DNA of 34,587 bases from Entrophospora sp. SA101 (Eukaryota; Glomeromycota; Glomeromycetes; Entrophosporales; Entrophosporaceae). The notes below the pieces were generated by a model. The model saw only the letters and a program-made list of their open reading frames with translations. It had not been told where the DNA came from and ran no database searches. How positions within the stretch are numbered: position 1 is the stretch's first letter; the number at the start of each line of letters is the position of its first letter. A program made the translations under genes and the position numbers. Positions 22,026 to 34,569 of the stretch are shown one piece after another. Where the stretch lies: contig CAUDNR010004297.1 in NCBI GenBank assembly GCA_958430865.1, forward strand, positions 1-34,587, written 5' to 3'.

Positions 22026-23087
22026 TTCTCTGCTACTGTTGCTTTTACTGCTAATGCTATTATCACTAATATAAAATTTTGATTTTCTATAAATTTTTCT
22101 AATTTGGTAAAAGCCCCAACATTTTATAATAACATCATGCTTATTCACATGGCTTTTATTTATGATATTGCTAAAAATTGGATTAAGAAAATCTGTCAAA
22201 AACAAAATTCGAAATTATTACAACAAAGCAGAGGAATAAAAAAAACTTCGGAAATTGAAGATAATGACAAAAGAAACTTTTTGATTTTATTTATATTTGG
22301 TGGTTTGTGGTCATTATGAAAGTATTGAATTAAATTTCATGATTCAAATGTGATGGCAGTTCTGGATTGATTAAAGAATTATATCTGAAAGTACATACCC
22401 CTTCAAACTTTTATAATTTATTCATACTTTACTTATATATTTCATTTGTTCACATATTTTGTCATGCTTATTTATATCATGTAGCTGGTTCAAGTTTCAT
22501 TCCTTTTCATACATGAATATCAATGATAAAATCTGTCAAAAGCGATTTCAATAATATAGGTTTTCCTGAATTTTACGGATAAATTCATTCAAAATGTGTA
22601 AAAGGATTTAACAATTAAAAAATTCTTTCTTAAATAAACAACAAGCTTTGGCTTGAGAAACCAGTTCAACATTAGAAATCCTTATACATATCAAAAACGC
22701 AAACCATTTGCTTACTTGATCTGATCCACTCAATTTATTTTACCGCTATCAATTATTTCACTCTCCTGTCCATAGTTAGTGACGTGTAGTAGATGTTGTG
22801 AAAACATTATAGGATGCTAGTACTAGATATTTTTTAGTATTCAGGGGCCAGTAAAATCAATTAATTAATTCTGTGTTACTATTACATAAGAAATAAGAAA
22901 TAAATTTTTTTTTTTGATTTTTTTTTCTTTTTTTCTGTCTTTCATAGTAATTAAATAATATTTAATTAATAAAATAAATTTAGATATTAGAATTGGCTTA
23001 ATTAAATACAGCCAATCTCTTCACTTTTCTTTTTTTGTATTTTTTTGGACAACTGTAAACGGATTAAAAAACTATTGATCTTCCACC
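22026..23087. other. Intergenic and upstream region of the KH-protein gene
   Basis: A 71-codon frame at 22104-22319 is Lys/Asn/Ile-rich with no recognisable motif, so I leave it uncalled. T-rich tracts at about 22905-22940 and 23025-23050 lie just upstream of the KH gene and may be part of its promoter. Nothing else is identified. Confidence 0.45.
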
Positions 23088-26000
23088 ATGTCATCTTCGA
23101 CAACAACTTTTGAAAACTTCCCTGCCGTCACTACTACTACCACTTCGACTGATTGCATTGATGAGGGTGAATTTTTGACTAAACCTAATACTATCTCTCA
23201 TTCTCACTCTCAACAACAGGAATTTGACGCTTTTTCTAACAATAATACTGAAGTGGAACATCAACAGCAACGACAGATTAAAACAGAAATTCTTAATGTT
23301 AGCTCATCGGCTTACGAAACTCATTTTCCTTCACTCTCAACTTCTACAGCTTCTTCCTTCTCTAAATCGTCATCTATTTGGGTTAATCGTTCTACTACTA
23401 GTGCTAATAATAACACTGGATCTGATTTCGCTTATGATGTTTCTGAAAATAATAATAATTCAATTAATAACAACAAAAAATCAAATAATAATATCGTCAC
23501 CCAAGTTCTTGATTTGCCTGCCTCTCAACAATTACAAAAAAAAGAATTTGGCAACAAGACTACAACCGTTGCAATTGTTAAACGCGTAAAAGAAAAAACC
23601 AATACAAATATTGATGTTTCAACTGGACAAAAAACTGGTACTACTACTTTTTTGATTAAAGGAAAAATTGAAGATGTTACGAGGGCTAAATTTGAATTAT
23701 TAGATAATTTGGCTATCAAGGTTAACATTAATTTGATTTGATTTGATTTAATTTCAATCTTTCAATTAAATTAAATTCTAATTTAGTTTCATTTAACTTA
23801 ACATAATTAGAAAGAAGATTCAGTTAAAGTTCCAATATTTGCAATATATCATTTAAAAAACAAACAAAATCAAGTGTTATCAACAATTATAAATAAAACT
23901 GGTGTTAGAATTTATCTTCCTTCTATCAAATCAACAACTGAAAACTTTTCTACTGATCCAAATAACAATAATCATAGTAATCGCAGTAATAATAATGGCA
24001 ATAGCAATGTTAATATAGATGGTAATAGTAGTAATGAAGTAGAAGAGACAACAGTTGATGTTAGAATTGAGGGAAATGAAAATGGTGTAGAAACTGCAAA
24101 AGGTGAATTGGAAACTTTTGTTAGTTCATTGGTAATTTTCAAATTATTATTATTGTATTCTCTTTATTATTATATTTTCTCATTCCTATTATTATATATC
24201 CTCATTATTTATTTATTATTTTAAAAATATTTAGAGAGAAGAAACTATCAAAGTTCCAATATCTTCTCTTCGGCATATTATTGGGTCTGGTGGTATGACT
24301 ATACAATCAATCAGAAATAAATCTGGTGTTAGAATTCCTAATTTTCCTCGTAAAGATGCCCAAATTGAACAAAAAAGTGAACTTGATTATGATGATGAAG
24401 AAGAAAATATTGATTTAAAGATTGATGGTGATGTGAATGGTATTGAAATTGCTAAAGCTGAAATTAAAGCTATTATTGATACTAAGGTAAAGAAAGGACT
24501 ATTTAAATTTAATTATCAGCAACAATAAATATAATATAATAATAGTAATAACAATATTATTAAATGCAGGCTTCCAAAAGAACTCATCGTATAACACATA
24601 TTGAACAACATTATTATCAACTGATTGCTGGTGCTCATAATCAACGTCTTAAACAAATTGCCACTGAAACTGGTGCTAGAATTGATATCCCTTTCTCACA
24701 TGGAAGTGGTGGCATATCAACGACTTCTGAAATTAATGCTACTACAACTGATTCTAATTCACAAAAACATTGTATTACTATTATTGGTGACAAAGATGCT
24801 GTTAAGAAAGCAACTGAAATTATTGAGGAGATATATGATGAATTATCAAGCACAACTTGTCTAGCTACTATTGATATTCCTAAACGCCAACACAAAATAT
24901 TCTTGAGTCATAAAGGTGCATTTCTTCAAGAAGTTTTTGAGACCACTGGTTGTTTTGTTGATGTTCCTTCTATGTCTGATCCATCTGAAAAAATCTCAAT
25001 ACGTGGTCCTCAAGAAAAATTTTCTGATGTTTTCAAACTTTTATATGACAAAGCAAATTCCATTACGATAAAATCTCTTGATGTTACTAAAATTCACAAA
25101 TTTAATAATAACGATGGTGTAGATAATCCTTTGGAATACATCAAAAACCTTTATAAATATTTCATAAACAGAAACAAATTAAAAATAATTGAATCAGAGA
25201 CTGAGGTTTATATTGCTATACCCCAAGCACCATCTGAATTAGATAAAGATAAAATTTTATATTTTGAAGGAAAAGTAGCTGCTAATGTGGAAAAAGCAAA
25301 AAAAGATGTCACTGAACTTATTAAAAATCTGCCACCAGCTAATTTTACCACTGTAAATATTGAATCTCATCTTCACCGTCATATCATTGGCCGTAAAGGT
25401 CAAAATTTACAACGTGTCAAGGAAACTTATGGTGTTGAGATAATTGTTCCTGATGAAAAAGAAGAAAGTTCAAATATACTGATTGTTTATGAAGGAGCAG
25501 TTGGTGTAGATGGTAATGCCATTGCTGTAGATAATAATGCTATGAATGATGTTTTAGTAAAGGTTAAAACAGAATTAAAGAAAGCTGGTCAAGATGCTGT
25601 AAGTAAAATTATTATTATATGAAAATAATCTTATTCTTTATTTATTTATTCATATTTTTTATTTATTCATATTTTTTTATTTATTAATTAATTTTATATA
25701 CATCATTTTATTGCATGTAGTCTGAATTTTCAACAAAAACACTTAATATTCCTGTACGATTTCATCGAAATATTATTGGACCCAGAGGTGCTACATTGAA
25801 TAGTATTACTGGAGGAATTGATTCTCCTGTTTCTGTCAAATTTGGTTTGCACAGAACAGGTGCTGCTGAACGATCGGCAAATGCTGAAGGTAAAAGATTT
25901 AATAATTTACCAGTTTCATCAGATGATCTTGTTGTGATTAAAGGTCCTACTGAAGAGGTAGAAAGGGTTGTCAGAGAAATCAATAAAGTTGTTCAGGCAA

Positions 26001-29000
26001 AAAATTTGGAAGAAGTACATATTTATTATATTTATTTTATAAAAAATATCAAATGAGTGAATTAATATTAATATATACATATCATATATCATCCATCCAT
26101 TCATTCATTTATTTATAAATAGCCTGTGAATCCCCATACAATTAATTTCACTTTACCTGCAAAATATTTAGCTCATATAATTGGTAAAGGTGGTTTGCAC
26201 ATTACTCGTTTGAAAGAGTCTTTTAATGTTAAAATTGATATTGATGTTGAAGGTGGTGGTGGTGGATCTAAAAGTGGTATTAGCAGTGGCAATGATAATA
26301 ATAATAATAACAACAACAATAATAAGAACAACACAAATTCCAAGGATACAATCAAGATTACAATTAATGGTGCTAAAGATAATGTTGAACAAGCAAAAGC
26401 AAAAATATTGAGCCTTGTAGATAAATTACAAGATCCAGTAATTGAAACTTTGAAAATACCCATGGAATATCATAAATTATTAATTGGACCAAAAGGTAGA
26501 TATGTTAGAAAATTAGAAGAAAAATGTAATGTACAGATCAGATTTCCAAAGTCAAAAGAATTTGTTACTGCTAGCAATAATGGTAGTAATGGTGATGATG
26601 CTAATAATAGTAGTAATAGTGGCAGTATTGTTGATACACAAAAACCTGATGAAGTTATTATTAGAGGCAAGAAAAAAGGGATTGATGAAGCTAAGGCTGA
26701 ATTGTTGGAATTGTTGGATTATGAGAAAGAAAATAATAATTCTATTACGTTTACTATTCCTGCCAAATATCTTCCTCACATAGTTGGTCGTAATGGTTCA
26801 AGAATTTCTGAAATAAGAGATAATACTTCTACTCGTATTGATTTTGAAAAACAAGAGATTGATAATGATAGCAGTAATACTGACAATAGTGAAAAGGCTA
26901 ATATTGATAGTAATAATAATAGTAATATCAACAAAAATAATGTTAATAATCAACAGCAGCAGGAACAAAAATTAGCAAATGTTGCTATTTATGGAGTAAA
27001 ATCTAATATCAATAAAGCAAAATTACAAATTTTAGGAATTGTTAATGAGCTTGAAAATCAAGTAATTGTAAAAATAAAGATTGATCATCAATATCACAAG
27101 TATTTGATTGGTCCTGGTGGTAATCATATACGTGAGATTGTTGCTAGAGCTGGTGGTTCTGATGAACGAAACTTGGCTAGTGTTGTAAAATTTCCTTATT
27201 TTGGTGATAATAGTGATGAGGTAACCCTTAAAGGTGATAAGGTACTTGTGGAAAGTGTTAAAACTGAATTGGAAAGATTGGTTGAAGAGCAGGTAAAAAA
27301 TACATATTTGTATTATGTATTTATATATGTGATTTATGTAATTTATTTAGCAAATTATATAAAATTATATATCTTTTTAAAAATAGAAAAATATTCCAGT
27401 TGATTATATTCATATTCCACCTTCACAATATTCCATGATAATTGGACGTAATGGTATCCAATTAAGAGAATTTCAAGAACGTTTTAATGTAGAAATTAAA
27501 ATACCTAATTATTCTACTCGAAAACAACAACAAAATTATCATCAATATCCAGTTTATGATACAAATCAAACTGGAAGTTGGAGTGATGAAATTGAATGTA
27601 ATGATAATAATATTGAAGAAGCCATTAAAATCACTGGTAAAGCTGAAGATATAAAAGCCGCGAAAAATGAAATTTTGGTAAATAATTGTTTATTTCATTT
27701 TTAAACAATCATCATTTAATTTATTCATTTTAAAAATCTAAAATCAATTAAAAATTTTAGTCTAGAATTCGTTATGCTCACACCATTAATATTCCACGTA
27801 AATTTCATAATGCTCTATTGGCAAATGGCACCACTTTTAAAAAACTTCGTAATGATTTTCATGTAATTTTGGATCATGATGAAGTGATTCCAACAGATTC
27901 AATTGCAACAACAACAACAATCAATAACTCATTAAAGAAACAACTGAATGGCAGTGCTTCTTCTATGAAACATAATGTTGATGATAATAATAATAATGAC
28001 AATGATGATGGTGGATTTGTTAATAATTTTGAATCTAAAAAGTTTTTGGAATATGAAATAATAGAAATCCATAATGATAATGTAACTGGTGGTGGTGATG
28101 ATAGTAGTAGCAGTAAAAATAACATTGATGATAGTGACTATGTTGCTTGGAAATTACGTGGTGAAAAAGGTCATGTAGAAAAGGCAGAGGAATATATAAA
28201 AAATTTGTTAAATCAAGAGGTAATATTATATTTTACTGATACAAGTATTTTTTAATTTTTTGATTAAAAAAAAAAAAATAACTAAACAGTAATAATAATT
28301 ATTAGAAACAATTCACACATATTGGATACATTCAAATTCCTAAAGAATATCATAGTCATATAATTGGTCGTGGTGGTGGAACTATTACACGTATTCGTAG
28401 TGAGAGTGGTTGCAGGATTGATGTACCTAAATCTAAAAATGATAAGTGTTGTAAAATTTCCTTATTTTGGTGATAATAGTGATGAGGTAACCCTTAAAGG
28501 TGATAAGGTACTTGTGGAAAGTGTTAAAACTGAATTGGAAAGATTGGTTGAAGAGCAGGTAAAAAATACATATTTGTATTATGTATTTATATATGTGATT
28601 TATGTAATTTATTTAGCAAATTATATAAAATTATATATCTTTTTAAAAATAGAAAAATATTCCAGTTGATTATATTCATATTCCACCTTCACAATATTCC
28701 ATGATAATTGGACGTAATGGTATCCAATTAAGAGAATTTCAAGAACGTTTTAATGTAGAAATTAAAATACCTAATTATTCTACTCGAAAACAACAACAAA
28801 ATTATCATCAATATCCAGTTTATGATACAAATCAAACTGGAAGTTGGAGTGATGAAATTGAATGTAATGATAATAATATTGAAGAAGCCATTAAAATCAC
28901 TGGTAAAGCTGAAGATATAAAAGCCGCGAAAAATGAAATTTTGGTAAATAATTGTTTATTTCATTTTTAAACAATCATCATTTAATTTATTCATTTTAAA

Positions 29001-29808
29001 AATCTAAAATCAATTAAAAATTTTAGTCTAGAATTCGTTATGCTCACACCATTAATATTCCACGTAAATTTCATAATGCTCTATTGGCAAATGGCACCAC
29101 TTTTAAAAAACTTCGTAATGATTTTCATGTAATTTTGGATCATGATGAAGTGATTCCAACAGATTCAATTGCAACAACAACAACAATCAATAACTCATTA
29201 AAGAAACAACTGAATGGCAGTGCTTCTTCTATGAAACATAATGTTGATGATAATAATAATAATGACAATGATGATGGTGGATTTGTTAATAATTTTGAAT
29301 CTAAAAAGTTTTTGGAATATGAAATAATAGAAATCCATAATGATAATGTAACTGGTGGTGGTGATGATAGTAGTAGCAGTAAAAATAACATTGATGATAG
29401 TGACTATGTTGCTTGGAAATTACGTGGTGAAAAAGGTCATGTAGAAAAGGCAGAGGAATATATAAAAAATTTGTTAAATCAAGAGGTAATATTATATTTT
29501 ACTGATACAAGTATTTTTTAATTTTTTGATTAAAAAAAAAAAAATAACTAAACAGTAATAATAATTATTAGAAACAATTCACACATATTGGATACATTCA
29601 AATTCCTAAAGAATATCATAGTCATATAATTGGTCGTGGTGGTGGAACTATTACACGTATTCGTAGTGAGAGTGGTTGCAGGATTGATGTACCTAAATCT
29701 AAAAATGATAAAGTGGTTGTAGTTACAGGTTCACAAGAAGGTGTAGAAATAGCAAGACAAATAATGTCTGATGTGATTGATCGAGCAGAAAATAGTAATT
29801 ATTATTAG
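23088..29808 (+). CDS. Vigilin/Scp160-like multi-KH RNA-binding protein, interrupted by an internal tandem duplication
   Basis: Without the duplication the gene has nine exons, 23088-23720, 23811-24131, 24235-24486, 24570-25598, 25721-26014, 26123-27292, 27387-27677, 27761-28219 and a last exon seen intact at 29572-29808, giving 1561 aa. Vigilins bind mRNA and polysomes at the ER and cytoplasm. About 15 KH units are seen; clear GxxG loops include HIIGSGG, HIIGRKG, NIIGPRG, HIIGKGG, LLIGPKG, HIVGRNG, YLIGPGG, MIIGRNG and HIIGRGG, while units near residues 180, 230, 620 and 1360 are degenerate. The N-terminal 170 residues are Ser/Thr/Asn-rich with the THFPSL motif seen in Scp160 relatives. The start has a CCACC context. 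As assembled, exon 9 (first copy, from 28306) runs after 28445 into duplicated exon 6 sequence one base out of frame and hits TGA at 28471-28473. The linear transcript would thus lose the last KH domain. Confidence 0.9.
27180..28445. repeat. Tandem duplication inside the KH gene, copy 1 (1,266 bp)
   Basis: This copy starts within exon 6, at the GTGTTGTAAAATTTCC word after GCTA, contains exons 7 and 8 with their introns, and ends within exon 9 at AAAAATGATAA. It repeats at a fixed offset of 1,266 bp with no difference seen by eye, introns included. Confidence 0.95.
28446..29711. repeat. Tandem duplication inside the KH gene, copy 2 (1,266 bp)
   Basis: The second copy begins directly after GATAA at 28445 and ends at GATAA, 29711. 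After it the ancestral sequence resumes (AGTGGTTGTAGTTACAGG) and encodes the rest of the last KH domain and the stop codon. The junction shows at most one base of shared sequence, so it is not an unequal crossover between visible repeats. Confidence 0.95.
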
Positions 29809-30255
29809 AATTGTTATTTTTTGGATTATTTTTTTAATTAAAAAAATATTATTTATATATTTATGAACATTTGACTTCATTATTAATTTAATTTCTTTGT
29901 ACTTGAAGAAAATCCTTCCCTATTATTTACTACACATTGAACAATTATTATTTATTGTTTTTTTTTTATTATTTATTATATATATATATTTAAAGTTTTT
30001 AATTAATTTTTTTTAAATTTGCAAGTGTGTATATATCTGATAAAAATTTATTAAACTTCAATCCTTCTAATAAATGAACCTTTTATTATAGAAAAGTTGC
30101 AATAACAAAAATATATTCACAATTTTTGATTGCTTAATATTAAATTTTCATCAATCATGAAGTAAAATTTTTTATCTGCTTTAATAAAATAATGGTCATC
30201 TTTCCATTCACCTCTTTATCTTAAATAGAAGCAATAGATTAAAAGCAGTAGCAAT
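29809..30255. other. 3' flank of the KH gene up to the inverted-arm breakpoint
   Basis: AT-rich, no coding frame of note. It should hold the KH-gene 3' UTR. The sequence changes at 30256 to the reverse complement of the myosin 3' flank. Confidence 0.55.
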
Positions 30256-30743
30256 AGTATTTTTTTATTTATTTATTTATTTAAATAATAAATTTTTTTT
30301 AAAGATCACATTATAGAGATTTAAAATTATTTATGAGAACATCCAAAGTGTAAGTTTTATAATTTCTAAATGTATATCATCATTATTATAAATACTAGCG
30401 ATAATTAATGTTAACACTAACCAACAACTTGTATTATTTTAATCGATGTTGTAATGATTTAGTGAAGATGTAATAACAAATTGGCAAGAGAATTCACATA
30501 ATCTAACACTTGAATATAAGCGAAAACATAAATCAGTGTCAAGAAAATTGCATAAATTAAAACAAAATAAAAGATAATTTATTAATCGATTGTTTGATTT
30601 CATGAAAAAAAATTTTAATAATACTTTTCAACAATTGATTTGAATGAATGGATGATTTTTTAAAATAAATTAATAAAATTAATTAATAAATAAAAATTAC
30701 AAAAAAAAAAATTTAAAATAAATAAATAACATAATTATTGTTG

Positions 30744-32693
30744 CTAATTCCATTCATCGTCCTCCTCCTCCTCCTCATCTTCTTCTGCAGTTGAATGTGC
30801 TCTACGTTTATTAAGCTAGAAGAGTTTTGCAAAAAAGATTAGATAAAACTATAAAATGATGCATAAAAGAAAGGAAAAAATATATTTACAATTTCAGCAA
30901 GATTTTGAGCCCCAGGTCTTGGTGGTGCAGAAGGCTAATAAATTTAGAAAGAAAGGAAATCAAGGCGTCAAATTTATTAGTTATTATAATTAACCAACAA
31001 TCAATCAATTGATTTATTATTTAAATTTAAAATTTATTACTTTTGGTCTTGGTGGTGCTGCTGGTTTATCACTGGATGTTGATTTTTTGGGAATTATTGG
31101 TTTAGGTGTTACGCCGTATGATGATTTGCGATTCGCTTTCGGAATGAATGAATGAATGAATGATTAAATTTAATATCATTTCCCGGGCTTTTTGTATTAT
31201 ATTATTTTTTTTTTTTTCCTAAAATAAAGTTTTTACCTGAACCAGCTCCAGGCCTTGGTGGTGCAGCTGGTTTTGCTGATTCGATTTCACCATTTGCATC
31301 CTCTGAAGTCTAATAATAATAATAATATTCTTATTTTTATTATTATTTATTAGTTAATATTAATATTAGTATTAGCATTGTACCTTAGAAGCTGCTTTTT
31401 TAGCAGCCAATGCAGCTTTCCATGGAGGCACACCATCACTACTCATAGTCATCATTCCCGGCATAACAGCAATTGGTTGTTGATTACCACCACTACTGCT
31501 TTTATTTTGGAAAGGTTTCCATGTTTTATTCTCCGTTGTTGTCTCATCATCGTCGTCGTTATTATTTTTAGCAGTAGTTGAAGAAGAAGGGGTTGGCGGT
31601 TGTTTACGTCTGGCAGGGAGTGGAAGAGGCGGAGGTGGTTTAGAGGATATTTTAATTTCCTCCAAATAATTACTTGGTACCCAACCTTTTTCACCATCTT
31701 TTATTGCAAGCCACCAACCATTATCGGCTTTCTCTAATATTTCTAACACATCATCAATCTTAAATGGTAGTTCGCCTTCATCCTCTGTATTGAATTCATA
31801 AATTGCTTTGTAAGTTGGGTTGGCGGGTGGCTGATCTGATTTAGGATGATGAGATGGAGGTGGTGGAGGTGGTGGAAGTCTTGATGATGATGATGATGAT
31901 GATGAAATGGATGATGATGGTTTATTTTTATTTGGTATTGATGATGTTGATTTTGTTGATGCTGTTGAAGCTCTTCTTTTTGCAGCAGTAGAAGAAGTAA
32001 TAATTGGTCTAGCAGCATTAGTGGCAGTGGCTGTGGGCTTCTTATTAATTTTACTTCTACCACCGCCTTTACTACTTTTACCACTGCTAAATGTTTCTTT
32101 TCTAGAGCAAGGAGGATTTGATAATGAGTTTGGTGGTTCACCTGAAGACACTGAAACTGTATGACTTTTGTAGGCATCGTCCTTTTTAACAGCTTCATCT
32201 TTAATAAATTTTATCGTAGCAGTTTTACCAATTTTTTTAAAATATTCAATACTAGAAGATATTGACACTTTAGGTTTAGAGTTGGAGTTTTGGAGTAGAT
32301 GAGTTATGAATTCAGTTTTAAAATATGTTGAAAGTATTACGTCGCCAAGTTCTTTTGTTGGATTATTGATATGAAGTACCACCCAGTCATCTCTTAGATT
32401 TGATAAACTTATTCTGTCGATAGAGGTTAGTGGCAATGTTCTTTCAACGTTTAGTGTCAATAATCTTTTTTCAACTGTCGATACCACTATGTAAATTGCT
32501 TTGTTTGTCTTATGGGTTGTTGATTAATAGATTGATTATATTACGATTTGATTAATCAATAAATTGTCAAGAAAATTAAAAAAAAATCAATCTTACCAAA
32601 ACTAGATATCTGGGATTTGGTTTACTTGACCTACCAAGACGTGAAACAAGTAATTGAATTCTATTACTAAATACAACAGACTCATTTGCTAAT

Positions 32694-32729
<36 letters not shown>

Positions 32730-34569
32730 TTTTTAAATAAATAAATAATAAAAATATTATTTTTTCAAAATAAAATATATTCCAAAAAAAAAATTTTAAA
32801 ACATACATTTAAAATTACAAGCATTCCTTATAGCTTCACCGCCGCTATTATCATTACCACTAGCAGCATTAGATTCAACACCAACCAATAAATAATCACC
32901 CATGAATTTCCTCATACTTAATAAACTGAAGCGTCTACGTTCCTTCCTACCGTCCAAAATTTGATGACCATAATCGCGTAATTGTACATAAACTATCTGA
33001 TCCTTGTTTTTTCTCCAATACCTTTGTATACGTGTCGCACATTCGTTTTTGTACCGAACATAGTTACGATATGCTCGTTGAATTCTTATTGCCATATTGT
33101 GCCAATATCTATCAATAAGATGTTCAAGCGCCCAAATCTTTTTTTTTTTTTTATGAAAATAAAAATGAAATTATTTTGGATGAATGAATGAATCAATACT
33201 AGAAATTGATGGTGTTATTACTATTACTATTATTATATTATAATTATCAAGTACCGTTTCAGGACTTCTTATGAAAATTTTTGTTACGCCCATTTGCCAC
33301 TCTCCTTTTGTAACTCCACAATCTTTCAAAACCACTTCACAACCAGATTTATGGTCACTATTCCATATATACTCGGAAGCATATGAAGTTTTCTTTGAAA
33401 GCAAATAAAATCTATAAAATTTATAACATATTATAACATTATGTATCTATTATAATTAGTAACAATATACAATAGTTGTTTATTTTAAATAAAAATCACG
33501 CATGCCATAAATATTATTTATCAAATAAAATCACCACCTGTCCAAAAATTTCTCAAAGGTTTGACGATATGCAAAACCGGCTCTACGAACTCTGATATTT
33601 TCATTGAGTCCAAGATATTTGATTTGATGTAAAACCATTTTCTCATCGTATTCTGATGGACTTTTATTCTGATTGGGTTTGATGGTCCTGATGTAGGAAG
33701 GTTGAGACTGCATAAGATTTTTAACAAGCTCATTAGCAGACAATTTGATTTTATCACCAGCAGTCGGTGGACGTTTCTTGCTATCTTTGTTAACTTGATC
33801 TGGAAATAGAGTGTGCAAGAATTCATTTGGACTGGAATCAATCAATTCCAACAAATCCTTTAACAATTGATCCTTGTTTTTATCAGTCATTCCAGGTATA
33901 TTGTAAAGCACGTCGCCGGCATAATGTTTGATTAGAAATTTACTACCGCGTGATTCAAAATGTTGATTCGTTGATAAGAAACCAAGACGTTGCACGAAAG
34001 AGCTATCCGCAGCATCAGAATCAGCATGAGCAGTGGCACAAGCGTCATTTAAAGCAGCAAAAATACCAGGTGGTCTTTTCTCTTCAATCAAATCACACAC
34101 CACCTTATTATTAAAGAAATCTATTGGTGTCCATTTGATTTTTTCTCTTGCATACTCCTCCTGTTCAGCTTTCAATGTCAATTCGATGAAGATCTGTTGA
34201 AGCTTTTCGTTGACATAGTTGATACACAATTGTTCAAAACTGTTATCATCAAATATTTCGAAACCGTAAATATCTAAAACTCCTATAACATATGATGTCT
34301 TTTGTCGTGAACGAAGTGCAGAATTTATACGGTCTACTATCCAATCAAATAAATTATTATAAATTGCTTTTGCAAGTGCATCTCTAACAGCTGAAGCCTA
34401 CCAATTAATTATTATAAATTCATTAAATTCATCAGTTAATCATATTATTTTATCTTATTTAGGAAGAAATATGATATGTTTATATTACTTGAACAGGATT
34501 AAGCGGTACTTCATAGACAGAACCACGACGACCACCACGAGTTGTTTCGATTGTTCTATTTGTTAGTAC
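30744..34569 (-). CDS. Class I myosin, second copy, exons 12-21 only within the window
   Basis: Minus-strand exons: 34569-34489, 34397-33538, 33411-33255, 33137-32807, 32688-32597, 32508-31384, 31309-31237, 31135-31041, 30934-30890 and 30815-30744. They encode the residues equivalent to 331-1306 of the complete myosin: TEDS-site region, C-terminal half of the motor, two IQ motifs, TH1, TH2, SH3 and acidic tail. All long frames I compared are identical in sequence to the left copy. Intron 11 sequence before exon 12 is also present, so the copy continues past the window, but whether it has the P-loop exons and a start cannot be seen. It is convergent with the KH gene, with about 930 bp between the stop codons. 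It could be a second functional gene, a 5'-truncated copy, or an assembly duplicate. Confidence 0.85.
32699..32726. repeat. (TA)14 microsatellite, inverted copy
   Basis: This is the counterpart of the TA run at 8285-8312, with the same number of units. Confidence 0.85.

Noticed and set aside
22104..22319. 71-codon plus-strand frame beside the MITE
   Set aside because: Lys/Asn/Ile-rich composition expected by chance in this DNA; no motif.
28364..28669. 101-codon frame crossing the tandem-duplication junction
   Set aside because: It reads exon 9 in the wrong frame before entering the exon 6 copy in frame, so it is not a product of the spliced gene.
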